A stretch of DNA of 64,000 nucleotides. Source: Cytophaga hutchinsonii ATCC 33406 (GTDB taxonomy: Bacteria; Bacteroidota; Bacteroidia; Cytophagales; Cytophagaceae). The first letter of the stretch is position 1. The number at the start of each line of letters is the position of its first letter. The DNA lies in contig NC_008255.1 of assembly GCF_000014145.1 (NCBI RefSeq), positions 931,501 to 995,500 of the forward strand, given 5' to 3'. This document shows, piece after piece, positions 45,674 through 54,969 of the stretch. The notes below the pieces were generated by a model that ran no database searches, had not been told where the DNA came from, and worked only from the letters and a program-made list of their open reading frames with translations. Made by a program: the position numbers and the translations under genes.

Positions 45674-46651
45674 ATGAATCAAGATACTCATACATATCCT
45701 AAAATATCTATCATTACACCAAGTTATAATCAGGGAGCGTTTATAGAACGTACAATCAAATCGGTTCTGGAACAAAACTACTCAAACCTTGAATATATTA
45801 TTGTTGATGGAGGAAGTACGGATAATACGGTTGAGATTATAAAAAAATACCAGGATAAGATTCACTACTGGATAAGTGAAAGAGATAAGGGGACATATGA
45901 AGCAAATAATAAAGCATTAGAAAAAGTTACGGGCGATTTTTGGTGTGTGGTTAATTCAGATGATCTTCTGGCAGAAGGAGCTCTGGAAAAAATTGCAGCG
46001 CACATTCAACGTAATCCTGAATCAAAATGGTTTGCAGGTGGTATAGATTATATAGATGAAAATGATGCTGTAACAGGGCACTTTATACCTGAAAAACCAG
46101 AAGCTGTTAACGGCTTTACATTTATAGATGGATGCTGGATATCACATCCCGCAGTTTTTTTGAGTAGCGATCTGATCAATACAATTGGTAAATTTGAAAA
46201 GTACCATTTGATGGATTTGAACTATTGGCTTCGTATGGAATTGCAAGGGTATTCACCTTTCATTGTGCATACATCGCTGGCCGCACTTAGACTGCATAAG
46301 GATTCTAAAAGTGCAGACCGCATAAAATTACACGCAGAATTTTTAAAAGTATTACATACATTTATCGTTCAGAATAAGTTAAACCGTTTTAATGCAATAC
46401 TTCGTACTTATAATTTTCATGTTAGAAATTATATGCGCGTAGTTTTTTATGAAACGTTGGTAACCGGCAATAAGAAATCGGCATGGAGCCAATTCATTGA
46501 TCTGACAGTTAAATTTCCGAGTTCAATTGTAACCAGATGGTATTGGGGAGGTGTAAAACGATTGATGCTGGGTGTGTCTTCAACGGATCTGTTACGAAAA
46601 GATTTTTTTGAAAAAGAAAATAATAGCAACTGGAACAATCTGGATGAGTAA
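45674..46651 (+). CDS. Glycosyltransferase family 2, tandem copy B
   Basis: 325 aa. Nearly every motif of copy A recurs: ITPSYNQGAFIERTIKS, DGGSTDNT, VNSDDLL, GCWISHPAVF, LMDLNYWLRM. The two proteins are alike from end to end, with the greatest divergence in the C-terminal helices. It overlaps the next gene by 8 bp. Probably a duplicate that adds a second, similar linkage. Confidence 0.9.
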   Translation: MNQDTHTYPKISIITPSYNQGAFIERTIKSVLEQNYSNLEYIIVDGGSTDNTVEIIKKYQDKIHYWISERDKGTYEANNKALEKVTGDFWCVVNSDDLLAEGALEKIAAHIQRNPESKWFAGGIDYIDENDAVTGHFIPEKPEAVNGFTFIDGCWISHPAVFLSSDLINTIGKFEKYHLMDLNYWLRMELQGYSPFIVHTSLAALRLHKDSKSADRIKLHAEFLKVLHTFIVQNKLNRFNAILRTYNFHVRNYMRVVFYETLVTGNKKSAWSQFIDLTVKFPSSIVTRWYWGGVKRLMLGVSSTDLLRKDFFEKENNSNWNNLDE

Positions 46652-47672
46652 CATGCAGCAAATAAATAATGCTTCTGTAAGGCCTGTTAGTGCTTACAAT
46701 ACAAAGCATCTGCAAATACCTGCAATTGCATTGCTTCAATCTTCTCCATTGCCTGAACAGGCCATACGTACATTTAGCAGGGCGCTTCTGACACCAACAA
46801 ACCATTTATTCGTAAATGGCAGATACATTCGCACCGGATTAATTTCCGGTTTCGATTCAAGAAAGCTTTCTTTTTTTCAAAGAATATATTTATTCTTAAA
46901 ATCACGATTTTTTACAGAAAATAAATCAGTTAAAATTTCAGCAGTATGGGCGCATGATAGCTGGAGTAATAATTATTTCCACTGGTTTAATGACACGTTG
47001 CCTCGATTATTTTTATTGAGTAAACAAATTGAAGACTCGGTTGCGGTATTGCCTGTTGAATTAAGTAAGATCACATTCATTGTTGAATCATTGGAGTTAC
47101 TTAAAATTGAACATCAATGGATTGATCAGAAAAAGTCTCATCGGTTTGAATCGTTAAGTGTATTACATACGGCAACACTTCAGCCTGACATTAATCCGTT
47201 GCTTCAAAAACAGATGCGCGACGCTGTTTTTTCAGCAATGAAAATTGACCCGCAAGAAAGACCTTTCAGGAAAATATATATTTCGAGAGCACATGCGAGG
47301 TATAGGAAAATTATAAATGAACAGGAATTATTGCCTGTACTGAAAAAATATGGATATGATATTATTTATCCTGAAACATATTCTTTTAAAGAACAGGTAA
47401 AACTTTTTGCTGAGTCAAATGCGTTAATTTCTATTCATGGAGCAGGGCATACAAACTGCATGTTTATGAAGCAAGATGCTAAAGTGATGGAAATACGAAA
47501 TACTGAATGGGAGTCGCAGCCACTTTGCTTCTGGGGGTTGGCAAATATTTTTGAATTAAAGTGGGAATATATTACAGCCACACGGGTAAGTGAAGTTTCG
47601 AATTTTAATGATGTTTTTATAGCTCCACATATATTTGAAGAATCGTTACGGACATTTGAAAACATTAAATAA
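46644..47672 (+). CDS. GT61-like glycosyltransferase (DUF563 type)
   Basis: 342 aa from the ATG at 46644 (MSNMQQINNASVRP), which overlaps the previous gene. A longer frame from 46572 runs inside the neighbour and is unlikely. Motifs typical of this family are WAHDSWSNNYFHWFNDTLPRL, IYISRAHARYRK and SIHGAGHTNCMFM. In plants and bacteria, GT61 enzymes transfer xylose, arabinose or related sugars; here the sugar is unknown. It is cytoplasmic, without a signal peptide. Confidence 0.83.
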   Translation: MSNMQQINNASVRPVSAYNTKHLQIPAIALLQSSPLPEQAIRTFSRALLTPTNHLFVNGRYIRTGLISGFDSRKLSFFQRIYLFLKSRFFTENKSVKISAVWAHDSWSNNYFHWFNDTLPRLFLLSKQIEDSVAVLPVELSKITFIVESLELLKIEHQWIDQKKSHRFESLSVLHTATLQPDINPLLQKQMRDAVFSAMKIDPQERPFRKIYISRAHARYRKIINEQELLPVLKKYGYDIIYPETYSFKEQVKLFAESNALISIHGAGHTNCMFMKQDAKVMEIRNTEWESQPLCFWGLANIFELKWEYITATRVSEVSNFNDVFIAPHIFEESLRTFENIK

Positions 47673-47732
47673 GTTTCTTATTTTTTTATCTGTTGTGGTT
47701 TTAATCTACGCATGCAGGCATCGTAATAATGC

Positions 47733-47755
47733 GGTATTAATGTGGTATTAATACC
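47733..47755. repeat. Short repeat/palindrome in the 189-bp spacer before the sulfotransferase gene
   Basis: GGTATTAAT occurs at 47733-47741 and again at 47744-47752, the latter as part of the palindrome GGTATTAATACC (47744-47755). This spacer is one of the longest gaps in the cluster, so an internal promoter or regulator site is possible. Confidence 0.4.
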
Positions 47756-47861
47756 GAAAAATAAGTACATTAGCACATTAGCAATATATCTGCGTAGAGG
47801 TTTTGCAGAATAAAAATCTTCCGGTCTTTCTTCTGTAAAATCACATACGTTATTAACAGAC

Positions 47862-48665
47862 ATGAGTGAACCAATTATTATTTCAATTCACAATTATAAA
47901 TCAGCTGGTGTTACATTTTATTCAATCATTGACAGGCAATTTAAAAAGGATGAAATTTTAAATTCAGATTTGTTAGGTATGGATGATACTTATTTAATGC
48001 TTAGTCAGGCAGATGAAAAAATAATAAATAAAATAAAAATCATTCATGGGCATTTTCCATTTGGTCTGGATAGACTTTTGCCACAAAAATCCACCTACAT
48101 TACTTTTTTAAGAAATCCCATAGAACGCCTTATTTCAGATTATTATTATTGTAAAGATTTTGCACTGGCTCATAATCATAGCTACGCATCTACAATGTCA
48201 TTTAAAGAATATTTGTCCTGCAGCGATATTTTAAATATAGATAATGGGCAGACACGTTTTGTTGCAGGCGGTGAAAACGTACCTTATGGCGATAATTCAA
48301 TAGAGATGTTAAACCGTGCAATTGAAAATATTGAGAAACGGTTTTCATTTGTTGGTATAACTGAAAAATTTGATGAATCGTTATTAATTGCAAACGCTGT
48401 TTTTTCCTGGAATCAATATTACTATACATCAAAAAATATCACCTCATCAAAGTCTTATGATTTTGATGAAGAAACCTGGGAATTGCTTCGTAAAAGAAAC
48501 TTTCTTGATTTACAATTGTATGAATACGCATTGAAAAAACATGCAGGTGATTTGAAAAAAATTCCTTATGTTAAATTGAAAATGATTCTTCTTAAGACGC
48601 TTAAATCACTGTTTGTAGTAACAAAGAGTATTTATGCACCCGTTAAAAAACGTTTTTTCAGATAA
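47862..48665 (+). CDS. Carbohydrate sulfotransferase-like protein (PAPS-dependent, sulfotransferase family 2 type)
   Basis: 267 aa, no signal peptide. The N-terminal HNYKSAGVTFYS (K13) fits the 5'-phosphosulfate loop. ITFLRNPIERLISDYYY fits the 3'-phosphate-binding motif (R-N/D-P-x-x-R-x-x-S-x-Y) of PF03567-type sulfotransferases. IHGHFPFG between them is also typical. It would transfer sulfate from PAPS to a sugar hydroxyl, in the cytoplasm in bacteria. This makes a sulfated surface glycan possible. No PAPS synthesis genes lie in the window. It is preceded by a 189-bp spacer, so it may start a sub-operon. Confidence 0.8.
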   Translation: MSEPIIISIHNYKSAGVTFYSIIDRQFKKDEILNSDLLGMDDTYLMLSQADEKIINKIKIIHGHFPFGLDRLLPQKSTYITFLRNPIERLISDYYYCKDFALAHNHSYASTMSFKEYLSCSDILNIDNGQTRFVAGGENVPYGDNSIEMLNRAIENIEKRFSFVGITEKFDESLLIANAVFSWNQYYYTSKNITSSKSYDFDEETWELLRKRNFLDLQLYEYALKKHAGDLKKIPYVKLKMILLKTLKSLFVVTKSIYAPVKKRFFR

Positions 48666-48716
48666 GAAAAATTGACAGGAGATAATTATGAACAACAATA
48701 TTTTATATAGCGCCCT

Positions 48717-49838
48717 ATGAAAGTATTGCATATTTTCCCATCAGCCTTTTTAGGCGGAAGCGAATTGTGCGCCATAGAAAGTATTGAGTCTCTGCAAAAG
48801 ACAGGTGTTGAGAATCATGTCATTTTGCCGGCAGAAGGAGCGGTTATAAACCGGCTGGAAAATTTATCCGTCTCGTATAAAATTATACAACATAATTGGT
48901 GGATGTCTTCCAAACCATGGAAGACGTATTTAAAAGTATTCATGCTGAAAGGGTTTTATTCTTCAGCAGCATCAATCAGAGAATATATTAAGAACAATGG
49001 AATTGATGTGGTGATTACACATTCTATTGTTATCCCATCAGGCGCTTTGGGCGCAAGGTTAACCAATACGCCGCATGTTTGGTATCTGCATGAATATGGT
49101 GATCTGGATCATCAGCTGAAATTTGAATATGGCAAAAGCTTTTCACTGAATCTAATCAATAAGCTGTCAAAGAAAATAATTGTAAATTCTGATGCACTAA
49201 AAAAGCATTTTTCAAAAAAACTTCCTGCCGCTAAAATAAACCGGTTGTATTATTCCGTTAACTACCCTGAATTTACACCTTTGACGGAAAAGCCTTCGGG
49301 AGAATTGTTACTATGTATGGTTGGCCGTATTGCTAAAGGGAAGAATCAATTGGTTGCTTTAAAAGCATTGGCGCTTTTGAAGCAAGAACAGATATTTCCG
49401 CAGCTTGTTTTTGTAGGAGGGGCAGATCCGGATTATTTAAAACTACTTGAAGCGTATATTAAAACGCATGAACTGGAAAAACAAATTGCATTTGCCGGAC
49501 AGACAGATCGGCCATGGGATTTTGTGATGAGGTCGCAGGCGGTTGTTGTAGGCAGTGCGATGGAAGCCTTCGGCAGGGTTACTGTTGAAGCGATGAAAGC
49601 AGGGCGTATACCTATCGTTTCTGATACAGGCGCCGGACCGGAATTAATTACACACAATGAAAACGGCTTTTTATTTGATCCTGAAAAGGAAAAACAGCTT
49701 GCCGAAATAATAAAACAGATTTGGTTAGGAACTGATTTTACTGAAATGACTGTTCAGGCAAAACAATATGCCTTGGCACATTTTAATTCAAAATTGCATG
49801 GACATGAATTATTGAAAATTCTAACGGGGCTGGTATGA
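48717..49838 (+). CDS. Glycosyltransferase family 4
   Basis: 373 aa. HIFPSAFLGGSELCAIES is the N-terminal acceptor loop. LLCMVGRIAKGKNQLVALKAL and the C-terminal GSAMEAFGRVTVEAMKAGRIPIVSDTGAGPELI block carry the GT4 E-x7-E donor site. The protein is typical in length. Its stop overlaps the start of the next gene (ATGA), so the two are coupled. Confidence 0.9.
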   Translation: MKVLHIFPSAFLGGSELCAIESIESLQKTGVENHVILPAEGAVINRLENLSVSYKIIQHNWWMSSKPWKTYLKVFMLKGFYSSAASIREYIKNNGIDVVITHSIVIPSGALGARLTNTPHVWYLHEYGDLDHQLKFEYGKSFSLNLINKLSKKIIVNSDALKKHFSKKLPAAKINRLYYSVNYPEFTPLTEKPSGELLLCMVGRIAKGKNQLVALKALALLKQEQIFPQLVFVGGADPDYLKLLEAYIKTHELEKQIAFAGQTDRPWDFVMRSQAVVVGSAMEAFGRVTVEAMKAGRIPIVSDTGAGPELITHNENGFLFDPEKEKQLAEIIKQIWLGTDFTEMTVQAKQYALAHFNSKLHGHELLKILTGLV

Positions 49839-50740
49839 TGGTTTCAATAATAATTGTAAACTATAATACCTATCATTTAACTAAAAAATGTATAGAGTCC
49901 GTTTATGCGAAGACAAAGAACTGTTTGTTTGAGGTGATTCTTGTTGATAATGCAAGTACAGAGTGTGATCCGTATATTTTCAAAAAAGACTTCCCTGAAA
50001 TAGCATTGATTGTTAATACAACCAATAAGGGGTTTGCAGGGGGCAATAATACCGGGATTGAACAGGCTAAAGGCGAATACATGCTGTTGCTGAATAGCGA
50101 TACGGAGCTGGTTAACGATGCTGTATCGATAGCGCTTGCGGCAATGTTACAGAATTCGGATATTGGTGTGCTGACCGGTAAATTGATTTACCCCGACGGG
50201 CGCCCGCAAGGCGTAGCCGGCAGTTTTCCAAGTCTTAAAAACGAATTAATGGAACTGTTCCGTTTCTCAAAATTTGAATCTTTGAAAAAAAAGGCGATCC
50301 GCTTAAAAGGTGATTTGTGGGACTATAATACCCCTACAAAAACAGATTGGGTATGGGGAACATTTTTCATGTTTAATAAAAAACTATTGGAAGTATTCCC
50401 GGATCAAAAGCTGCATGAAGATTTTTTTATGTATTTTGAAGATGTATTGTGGTGTTATCATGTAAAAAAGCATACTAATCTGTCGGTTTGTTATTTACCG
50501 GAACCGGTTATTATACATCATCTTTCAGGAAGCAGTAAAAACAATGACCCGGTTGCGGTCTACAGGACTAAAGTATTGCCGCATAAATTTGAGTTCCTGA
50601 AAAAAAATAAAGGTGCTTTCTATACGTATGTTTATTTTTTAACAAAAGCGTTGCATGAAATTACGTTAAGGAAAAAAGATAAATGGAAGGATGCTCAATT
50701 TTTATTTCAATTTATAAAAAAGCAATTGCTGCATAACTAA
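49835..50740 (+). CDS. Glycosyltransferase family 2 (rhamnosyltransferase-like)
   Basis: 301 aa, GT-A fold: VSIIIVNYNTYHLTKKCIESV, VDNAST, NKGFAGGNNTGI, LLLNSDTEL. This pattern, with WVWGTFFMF and FMYFEDVLWC blocks, is the WbbL/rhamnosyltransferase-like subgroup of GT2. The donor sugar is nevertheless not certain. The C-terminal end is basic and may touch the membrane. Confidence 0.9.
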   Translation: MMVSIIIVNYNTYHLTKKCIESVYAKTKNCLFEVILVDNASTECDPYIFKKDFPEIALIVNTTNKGFAGGNNTGIEQAKGEYMLLLNSDTELVNDAVSIALAAMLQNSDIGVLTGKLIYPDGRPQGVAGSFPSLKNELMELFRFSKFESLKKKAIRLKGDLWDYNTPTKTDWVWGTFFMFNKKLLEVFPDQKLHEDFFMYFEDVLWCYHVKKHTNLSVCYLPEPVIIHHLSGSSKNNDPVAVYRTKVLPHKFEFLKKNKGAFYTYVYFLTKALHEITLRKKDKWKDAQFLFQFIKKQLLHN

Positions 50741-50744
50741 TACG

Positions 50745-51425
50745 ATGCTGACGAAACTGAAAGGTAGTATTAAAAAAAATAAGCAGGTCATGAACCTGTT
50801 TTATAGATGCCGTTTTTTTTTATTTAACAACAAGGTTAAGAACCGTGGCAGGGGAAATAAAGTAGTAACGAACAGCGCATCTGCAAAAGCGTGTACAATA
50901 CTTTTTAACGGGAATAACAATACCGTTATTTTAGGGGAAAGCGCTTCGTTGAGAGGATGCCTGATAATTATGAGTGGTGATGACCATGTTCTGGAGATCG
51001 GGGCGCACACAAGTATTTATAAGTCAAACATCGCATTTGAAGACCATCATTGCCTGATTAGCATTGGCGACTATACAACTATTCAGGAAAACGGCGGTAT
51101 TTCAGCCGTTGAACCTTACTCTAAGATTATTATTGGAAAGAGATGCATGTTTTCCGTAGACGTAGATATCCGTAATACCGATTCACATTCCATTATAAAG
51201 CTAGATACAGGCGAACGGATCAATCCGGGAAAAAATATTTTTATTGATGATAAGGTTTGGCTTGGCGCTTATGTGCAGGTATTAAAAGGCGTTTCAATAG
51301 GCAACAATAGTATTGTTGGTATCCGGTCTCTGGTTACAAAAGATATACCTTCCCATGCATTGGCGGTAGGTGTACCTGCCAAAGTTATTAAAACCAATGT
51401 TGATTGGCGCGAAGAACGCATATGA
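50745..51425 (+). CDS. Hexapeptide-repeat acyltransferase, second copy type
   Basis: 226 aa. Left-handed beta-helix repeats run from about residue 40 (NNNTVILGESASLRG to VWLGAYVQVLKGVSIGNNSIVG), ending in LVTKDIPSHALAVGVPAKVI. The insertion NTDSHSIIKL carries the catalytic-type His. The basic N-terminal 35 residues are not part of the helix. Probably an O-acetyltransferase of the glycan; it is different from the 41954 gene. Confidence 0.86.
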   Translation: MLTKLKGSIKKNKQVMNLFYRCRFFLFNNKVKNRGRGNKVVTNSASAKACTILFNGNNNTVILGESASLRGCLIIMSGDDHVLEIGAHTSIYKSNIAFEDHHCLISIGDYTTIQENGGISAVEPYSKIIIGKRCMFSVDVDIRNTDSHSIIKLDTGERINPGKNIFIDDKVWLGAYVQVLKGVSIGNNSIVGIRSLVTKDIPSHALAVGVPAKVIKTNVDWREERI

Positions 51426-51444
51426 TAAAAATAATCAGCTATAG

Positions 51445-52389
51445 ATGAATATCTCAGTGATCATACCCATTAAAAACCGAGCGCATCTGATTGCAGAGAC
51501 GCTGGAAAGTATTTGGGCGCAATCGTTGCCGGCTGCAGAGGTCATAATTGTAGACGACGGTTCAACAGATAATTTAAGAGATATTCTTCAACCATATGCT
51601 GACAAAATAATTTTTGTCAGCAGCAAAGGGCATGGTCCCGGAGCGGCACGGAACACAGGACTTGAAATTGCTATAGGAGACGCAATTCAGTTTTTTGATT
51701 CGGATGATATTATGTCACCGAATAAATTAGAAGTACAAGCAGCACTACTCGGAGGAAATATAAAAACCGGTTGTGTGATCGGTCCATTTGTAGCGGCTAA
51801 AAAAGAGCAGCACAAATGGGTTCAGACAGATGTTATTATGCAATATTTTCCAATACGCAATATGCCGTTTAATAACATTGTAGCGCAAGGGTGGTGTTCC
51901 ATTACACAGGCGTGTTTGTTTTCAAGGTCATTGGTTGATCAGGTTGGTGCCTGGCGTGAAGATATTATGACGCATGAGGACAAAGAATATTGGTCACGTA
52001 TAGCAATGCTTGTTCCCTTTCCCGTGCACGAAAATAAAAGCCTCACAATTTACCGGCAACATGAGCAGCAGATAACAGATAAGCATACAAAAGAATTAGA
52101 ACGTACCCAAAATGGTATTGCCGTTTTTTCGGAGATTTTAAAACGAGATAAAAAGCAGCTGTCTTTATTAAGTATCTTTGTACTGAAAGGTCTGATTGCG
52201 AATTATAAAAAATATTGTAAACGCTATCAGGTACATTATCCGTTAACGCTGTCGGATCATCTCTCAGGAATCATTAGCAAAGTATATTCAAAATACGGGC
52301 GTGTTAAAACGGGTACGGATTGGCAGCCCATACATGGTGTCAATGCAGATAAAACAGTATTTCAAAAATATTTAAAACTATTTGTGTAG
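51445..52389 (+). CDS. Glycosyltransferase family 2
   Basis: 314 aa. ISVIIPIKNRAHLIAETLESI, VDDGSTDN, GPGAARNTGLEIAIGDAIQFFDSDDIM (with the D-x-D-like site) and THEDKEYWSRIAM are the GT-A motifs. The C-terminal third is helical and poorly conserved. It probably adds one sugar; donor unknown. Confidence 0.9.
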   Translation: MNISVIIPIKNRAHLIAETLESIWAQSLPAAEVIIVDDGSTDNLRDILQPYADKIIFVSSKGHGPGAARNTGLEIAIGDAIQFFDSDDIMSPNKLEVQAALLGGNIKTGCVIGPFVAAKKEQHKWVQTDVIMQYFPIRNMPFNNIVAQGWCSITQACLFSRSLVDQVGAWREDIMTHEDKEYWSRIAMLVPFPVHENKSLTIYRQHEQQITDKHTKELERTQNGIAVFSEILKRDKKQLSLLSIFVLKGLIANYKKYCKRYQVHYPLTLSDHLSGIISKVYSKYGRVKTGTDWQPIHGVNADKTVFQKYLKLFV

Positions 52390-52440
52390 AAATTCTATTA
52401 GTCCGTTGGATTAATATTTAAAACGAAACACGTTAAGAAT

Positions 52441-53343
52441 ATGAAAATTGGATTTTCGATATTGTCACATAAAAAACCTGATCGGGTGTATATTGAGCTC
52501 ATCAATCAATTGGCGAAGTATCCGGATCATTCAATAGCAATACATCACGACGAATCTAAATCCAAGCTGGATACGGTAGTTTTTAACGGTGTTGACGTTG
52601 ATGTGGTAAAAGATACTGTGGTGACAGAATGGTCGCATGTAAATAATATTGAAGCCTTATTAAAAACCTTCCGATTACTATATGATAAAAAATGTGAGTG
52701 GTTTGTTACCTTGAGTGCGAACTGTTTTCCAATTAAGAGTCATACTGAATTAATTGATTTTTTAAACAACAGTAAGGTTGATGGCTACATAGAATGTAAT
52801 AATGTGAATACCGATCATTTTGATTTTTATAGATATTTCAGAAAAGCATTTGAAACCCGCATGTTGTTTCGGATTCCTTTTATAAGAAAAAATGGAACAT
52901 TTTATTTGAAACCCATCCGGATTAAAAGAAAGGCTTCCTCAAATATTTTTGCACATTCGTTTATTCCCTACCATGGCTCTGATTGGTTTATGATAAACCG
53001 AAAATCAATGAAATATATATTGGATAATAAATCCCGTATTGAGGAGGTAACGGATTTTTTAAGATCAGTGAATAAATATCCCGATTTAAATGTTTGTCCG
53101 CCGGAAGTTGTTTTTCAAACAGTGCTGGCAAATAATAAATCGCTTGTTTTGAATAATAATAATTACAGATATATTGATTGGACAAACGCGGTTAACTGGC
53201 ACCCCAATAATTTAACGGAAAATGATTATGATGCGATAAGCCGATCCGAAGCATTTTTTGCCCGGAAGCTGGAAGAACCTTCATCAATCAACTTGTTAGA
53301 AAAAATTAAAGAAAATATTTTAACGGATATCAATGAAAAATAA
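52441..53343 (+). CDS. Branching glycosyltransferase, core-2/I-branching (GT14) type
   Basis: 300 aa. KIGFSILSHKKPDRVYIELINQL, IAIHHDESKS, EWSHVNNIEALLKTFRLL and FVTLSANCFPIKS are the ordered motifs of the Branch/GT14 family, followed by GSDWFMINRKSMKYILDN. Eukaryotic relatives add beta-1,6-GlcNAc branches; bacterial ones probably add xylose or GlcNAc branches. It overlaps the flavoprotein start by 11 bp. The presence of a branching enzyme suggests the glycan has side chains. Confidence 0.82.
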   Translation: MKIGFSILSHKKPDRVYIELINQLAKYPDHSIAIHHDESKSKLDTVVFNGVDVDVVKDTVVTEWSHVNNIEALLKTFRLLYDKKCEWFVTLSANCFPIKSHTELIDFLNNSKVDGYIECNNVNTDHFDFYRYFRKAFETRMLFRIPFIRKNGTFYLKPIRIKRKASSNIFAHSFIPYHGSDWFMINRKSMKYILDNKSRIEEVTDFLRSVNKYPDLNVCPPEVVFQTVLANNKSLVLNNNNYRYIDWTNAVNWHPNNLTENDYDAISRSEAFFARKLEEPSSINLLEKIKENILTDINEK

Positions 53344-54607
53344 AATTGCTGTTATTGGCTCAGGTATTTCAGGTTTGTCTGCTGCTGCGGTATTAAACGA
53401 TACACATGACGTGCATGTATTTGAACGTAATGCAGCTATCGGAGGCCTTGTACATTGCGACCGTTCGGCAGACGTATTGTATCACCGCGTTGGAGGGCAT
53501 GTATTTAACAGCAAAAACAAAGAAGTATTAGAATGGTTCTGGAATAAATTTGATAAAGAACAGGAATTTGTTCAAGCCAAACGCAATGCAAAGATTTTTT
53601 ATAAAGAAGGATTTATTGGTTATCCGATAGAAAATTTTTTATATCAGCTTGATCCATCTGTAGTAGAGCAGGTGATGAAAGAATTGATAGACATAAGCCA
53701 GGCCGGAGTAAAAGAACCTATGTCTTATGAGCACTTTGAATCCTTTCTTCAGAATACGTTTGGGCCAACGTTATATGAATTGTATTTTAAACCTTATAAC
53801 AACAAGATATGGAAAACGGATCTGCGTACCGTATCGATGCAGTGGCTGGAAGGTAAGTTGCCCATGCCGAAATTGATTGAAATCATTACAAGTAACATCG
53901 TGCGCCGCGATGAAGCCGATATGGTACATGCAAATTTTTATTATCCCAAATCAGGCGGTTCGCAGTTTATTGCTGACAGATTAGCAACAGGGTTATCTGT
54001 TACATGTAATAAAAAATTAGAAACTATTGCAATAAAAGAAAATAAGCTGACTGTTTTTGGCGAAGCATTTGATCAGATCATTTATACGGCAGATGTAAGA
54101 AAACTGCCGGATATATTGGCGTTACAAACAGATCCTCCATTCCGGTATAACGAACAAATAAAAAAGCTTAGGTCTAACGGTACATCAAGTGTGTTGTGCA
54201 GCTGCGACAAAAGTGATTTGTCTTGGTTATACATTCCCGAAGAACACTTCAAAGCGCATCGCATTATCTACACAGGCAATTTCAGTGCTACGAATAATTC
54301 TGACCTATTAACAGACTCCAATCGTTCTTCGTGCACCGTAGAATTTTCAGGAATATGCAGCTATGAAGAAATGGTAGAAGAACTTAGCTTATTGCCCGGT
54401 AATCTGCAGCCGATCGATTATAACAACGAGCCTAATTCCTATGTGATTCAGGACAAAGAGACGCGTAAAATTATTCAGGAATATAAAGAATATTTAGCTC
54501 CATACGGCATACATCTGTTAGGCCGCTTTGCTGAATGGGAATATTATAATATGGATAAGGCTATGGAAGCAGCATTTGCGCTGAAACGGCAGATGCAGCC
54601 AGGTTAA
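53333..54607 (+). CDS. FAD-dependent UDP-galactopyranose mutase-like oxidoreductase
   Basis: 424 aa. The dinucleotide-binding motif is GSGISGLSAAAVL, followed by the FAD-ribose acidic residue in VFERN and the RVGGHVFNSKN block, which corresponds to the G-P/G-H-x-F region of UDP-galactopyranose mutase. YNNKIWKTDLRTVSMQWLEG and FYYPKSGGSQFIADRL are also typical of the mutase-like branch. Galactofuranose formation is the likely role, but protoporphyrinogen-oxidase-like amine oxidoreductases share much of this pattern. The glycan context favours the first. Confidence 0.78.
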   Translation: MKNKIAVIGSGISGLSAAAVLNDTHDVHVFERNAAIGGLVHCDRSADVLYHRVGGHVFNSKNKEVLEWFWNKFDKEQEFVQAKRNAKIFYKEGFIGYPIENFLYQLDPSVVEQVMKELIDISQAGVKEPMSYEHFESFLQNTFGPTLYELYFKPYNNKIWKTDLRTVSMQWLEGKLPMPKLIEIITSNIVRRDEADMVHANFYYPKSGGSQFIADRLATGLSVTCNKKLETIAIKENKLTVFGEAFDQIIYTADVRKLPDILALQTDPPFRYNEQIKKLRSNGTSSVLCSCDKSDLSWLYIPEEHFKAHRIIYTGNFSATNNSDLLTDSNRSSCTVEFSGICSYEEMVEELSLLPGNLQPIDYNNEPNSYVIQDKETRKIIQEYKEYLAPYGIHLLGRFAEWEYYNMDKAMEAAFALKRQMQPG

Positions 54608-54969
54608 TACTTTTTTATTGTTTTAAGTTATCTGATTTTATTTGATCCAGCTTTATTTAAAAATGTCCGGCATAACTTCATCTGCCTCTTTACCCAAAAG
54701 TAATAATTTCAATTTTATGCGCATCCTTGCAGCAGCGATGATGATTATTACCCATTCGCTGGTGCTTACAGGAGAAACTTAAAAGAGTGATGTATAAGAT
54801 CAGTGGCGGCGAAATTATGATCAGTACATTAGGCTTAAGAATGTTTTTCGTGATCTGAATGCCGACCGACGTGTTGGTGCATCTTAAATAACATGCAATG
54901 CAGATTTACACATGTATCTTTGCCATACACAACTTTAATGGTTAAATTGCTAATTGTTAGCGCATAACT
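54608..54969. other. 362-bp gap holding an acyltransferase relic
   Basis: Apart from the relic at 54663-54858, about 110 bp before the next gene show no coding potential or clear hairpin. A new promoter for the downstream genes may lie here, but I could not point to one. Confidence 0.6.
54663..54858 (+). pseudogene. Remnant of an acyltransferase-3 (OafA/YrhL-like) gene
   Basis: Frame 1 from 54663 reads MSGITSSASLPKSNNFNFMR then ILAAAMMIITHSLVLTGET and a stop at 54780. Shifted by one base, the reading continues from 54787 as VMYKISGGEIMISTLGLRMF then FVI and a stop at 54856. Joined, they match the start of acyltransferase-3 proteins (NNFNFxRxLAA..THS.xLTG...G.LGxxxFFVISG). The remaining roughly 300 residues are missing, so this is a truncated and frameshifted relic of a glycan O-acylase. 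Length and frames were read by eye. Confidence 0.75.

Noticed and set aside
46572-46643. Upstream in-frame start for the GT61-like protein
   Set aside because: It lies within the coding end of the previous glycosyltransferase and adds residues without similarity to the family start.
47678-47863. 61-aa minus-strand frame that nearly fills the spacer before the sulfotransferase gene
   Set aside because: It runs against a long plus-strand operon, its start codon overlaps the sulfotransferase start, and no family was recognised. It could be real only if conserved in relatives.
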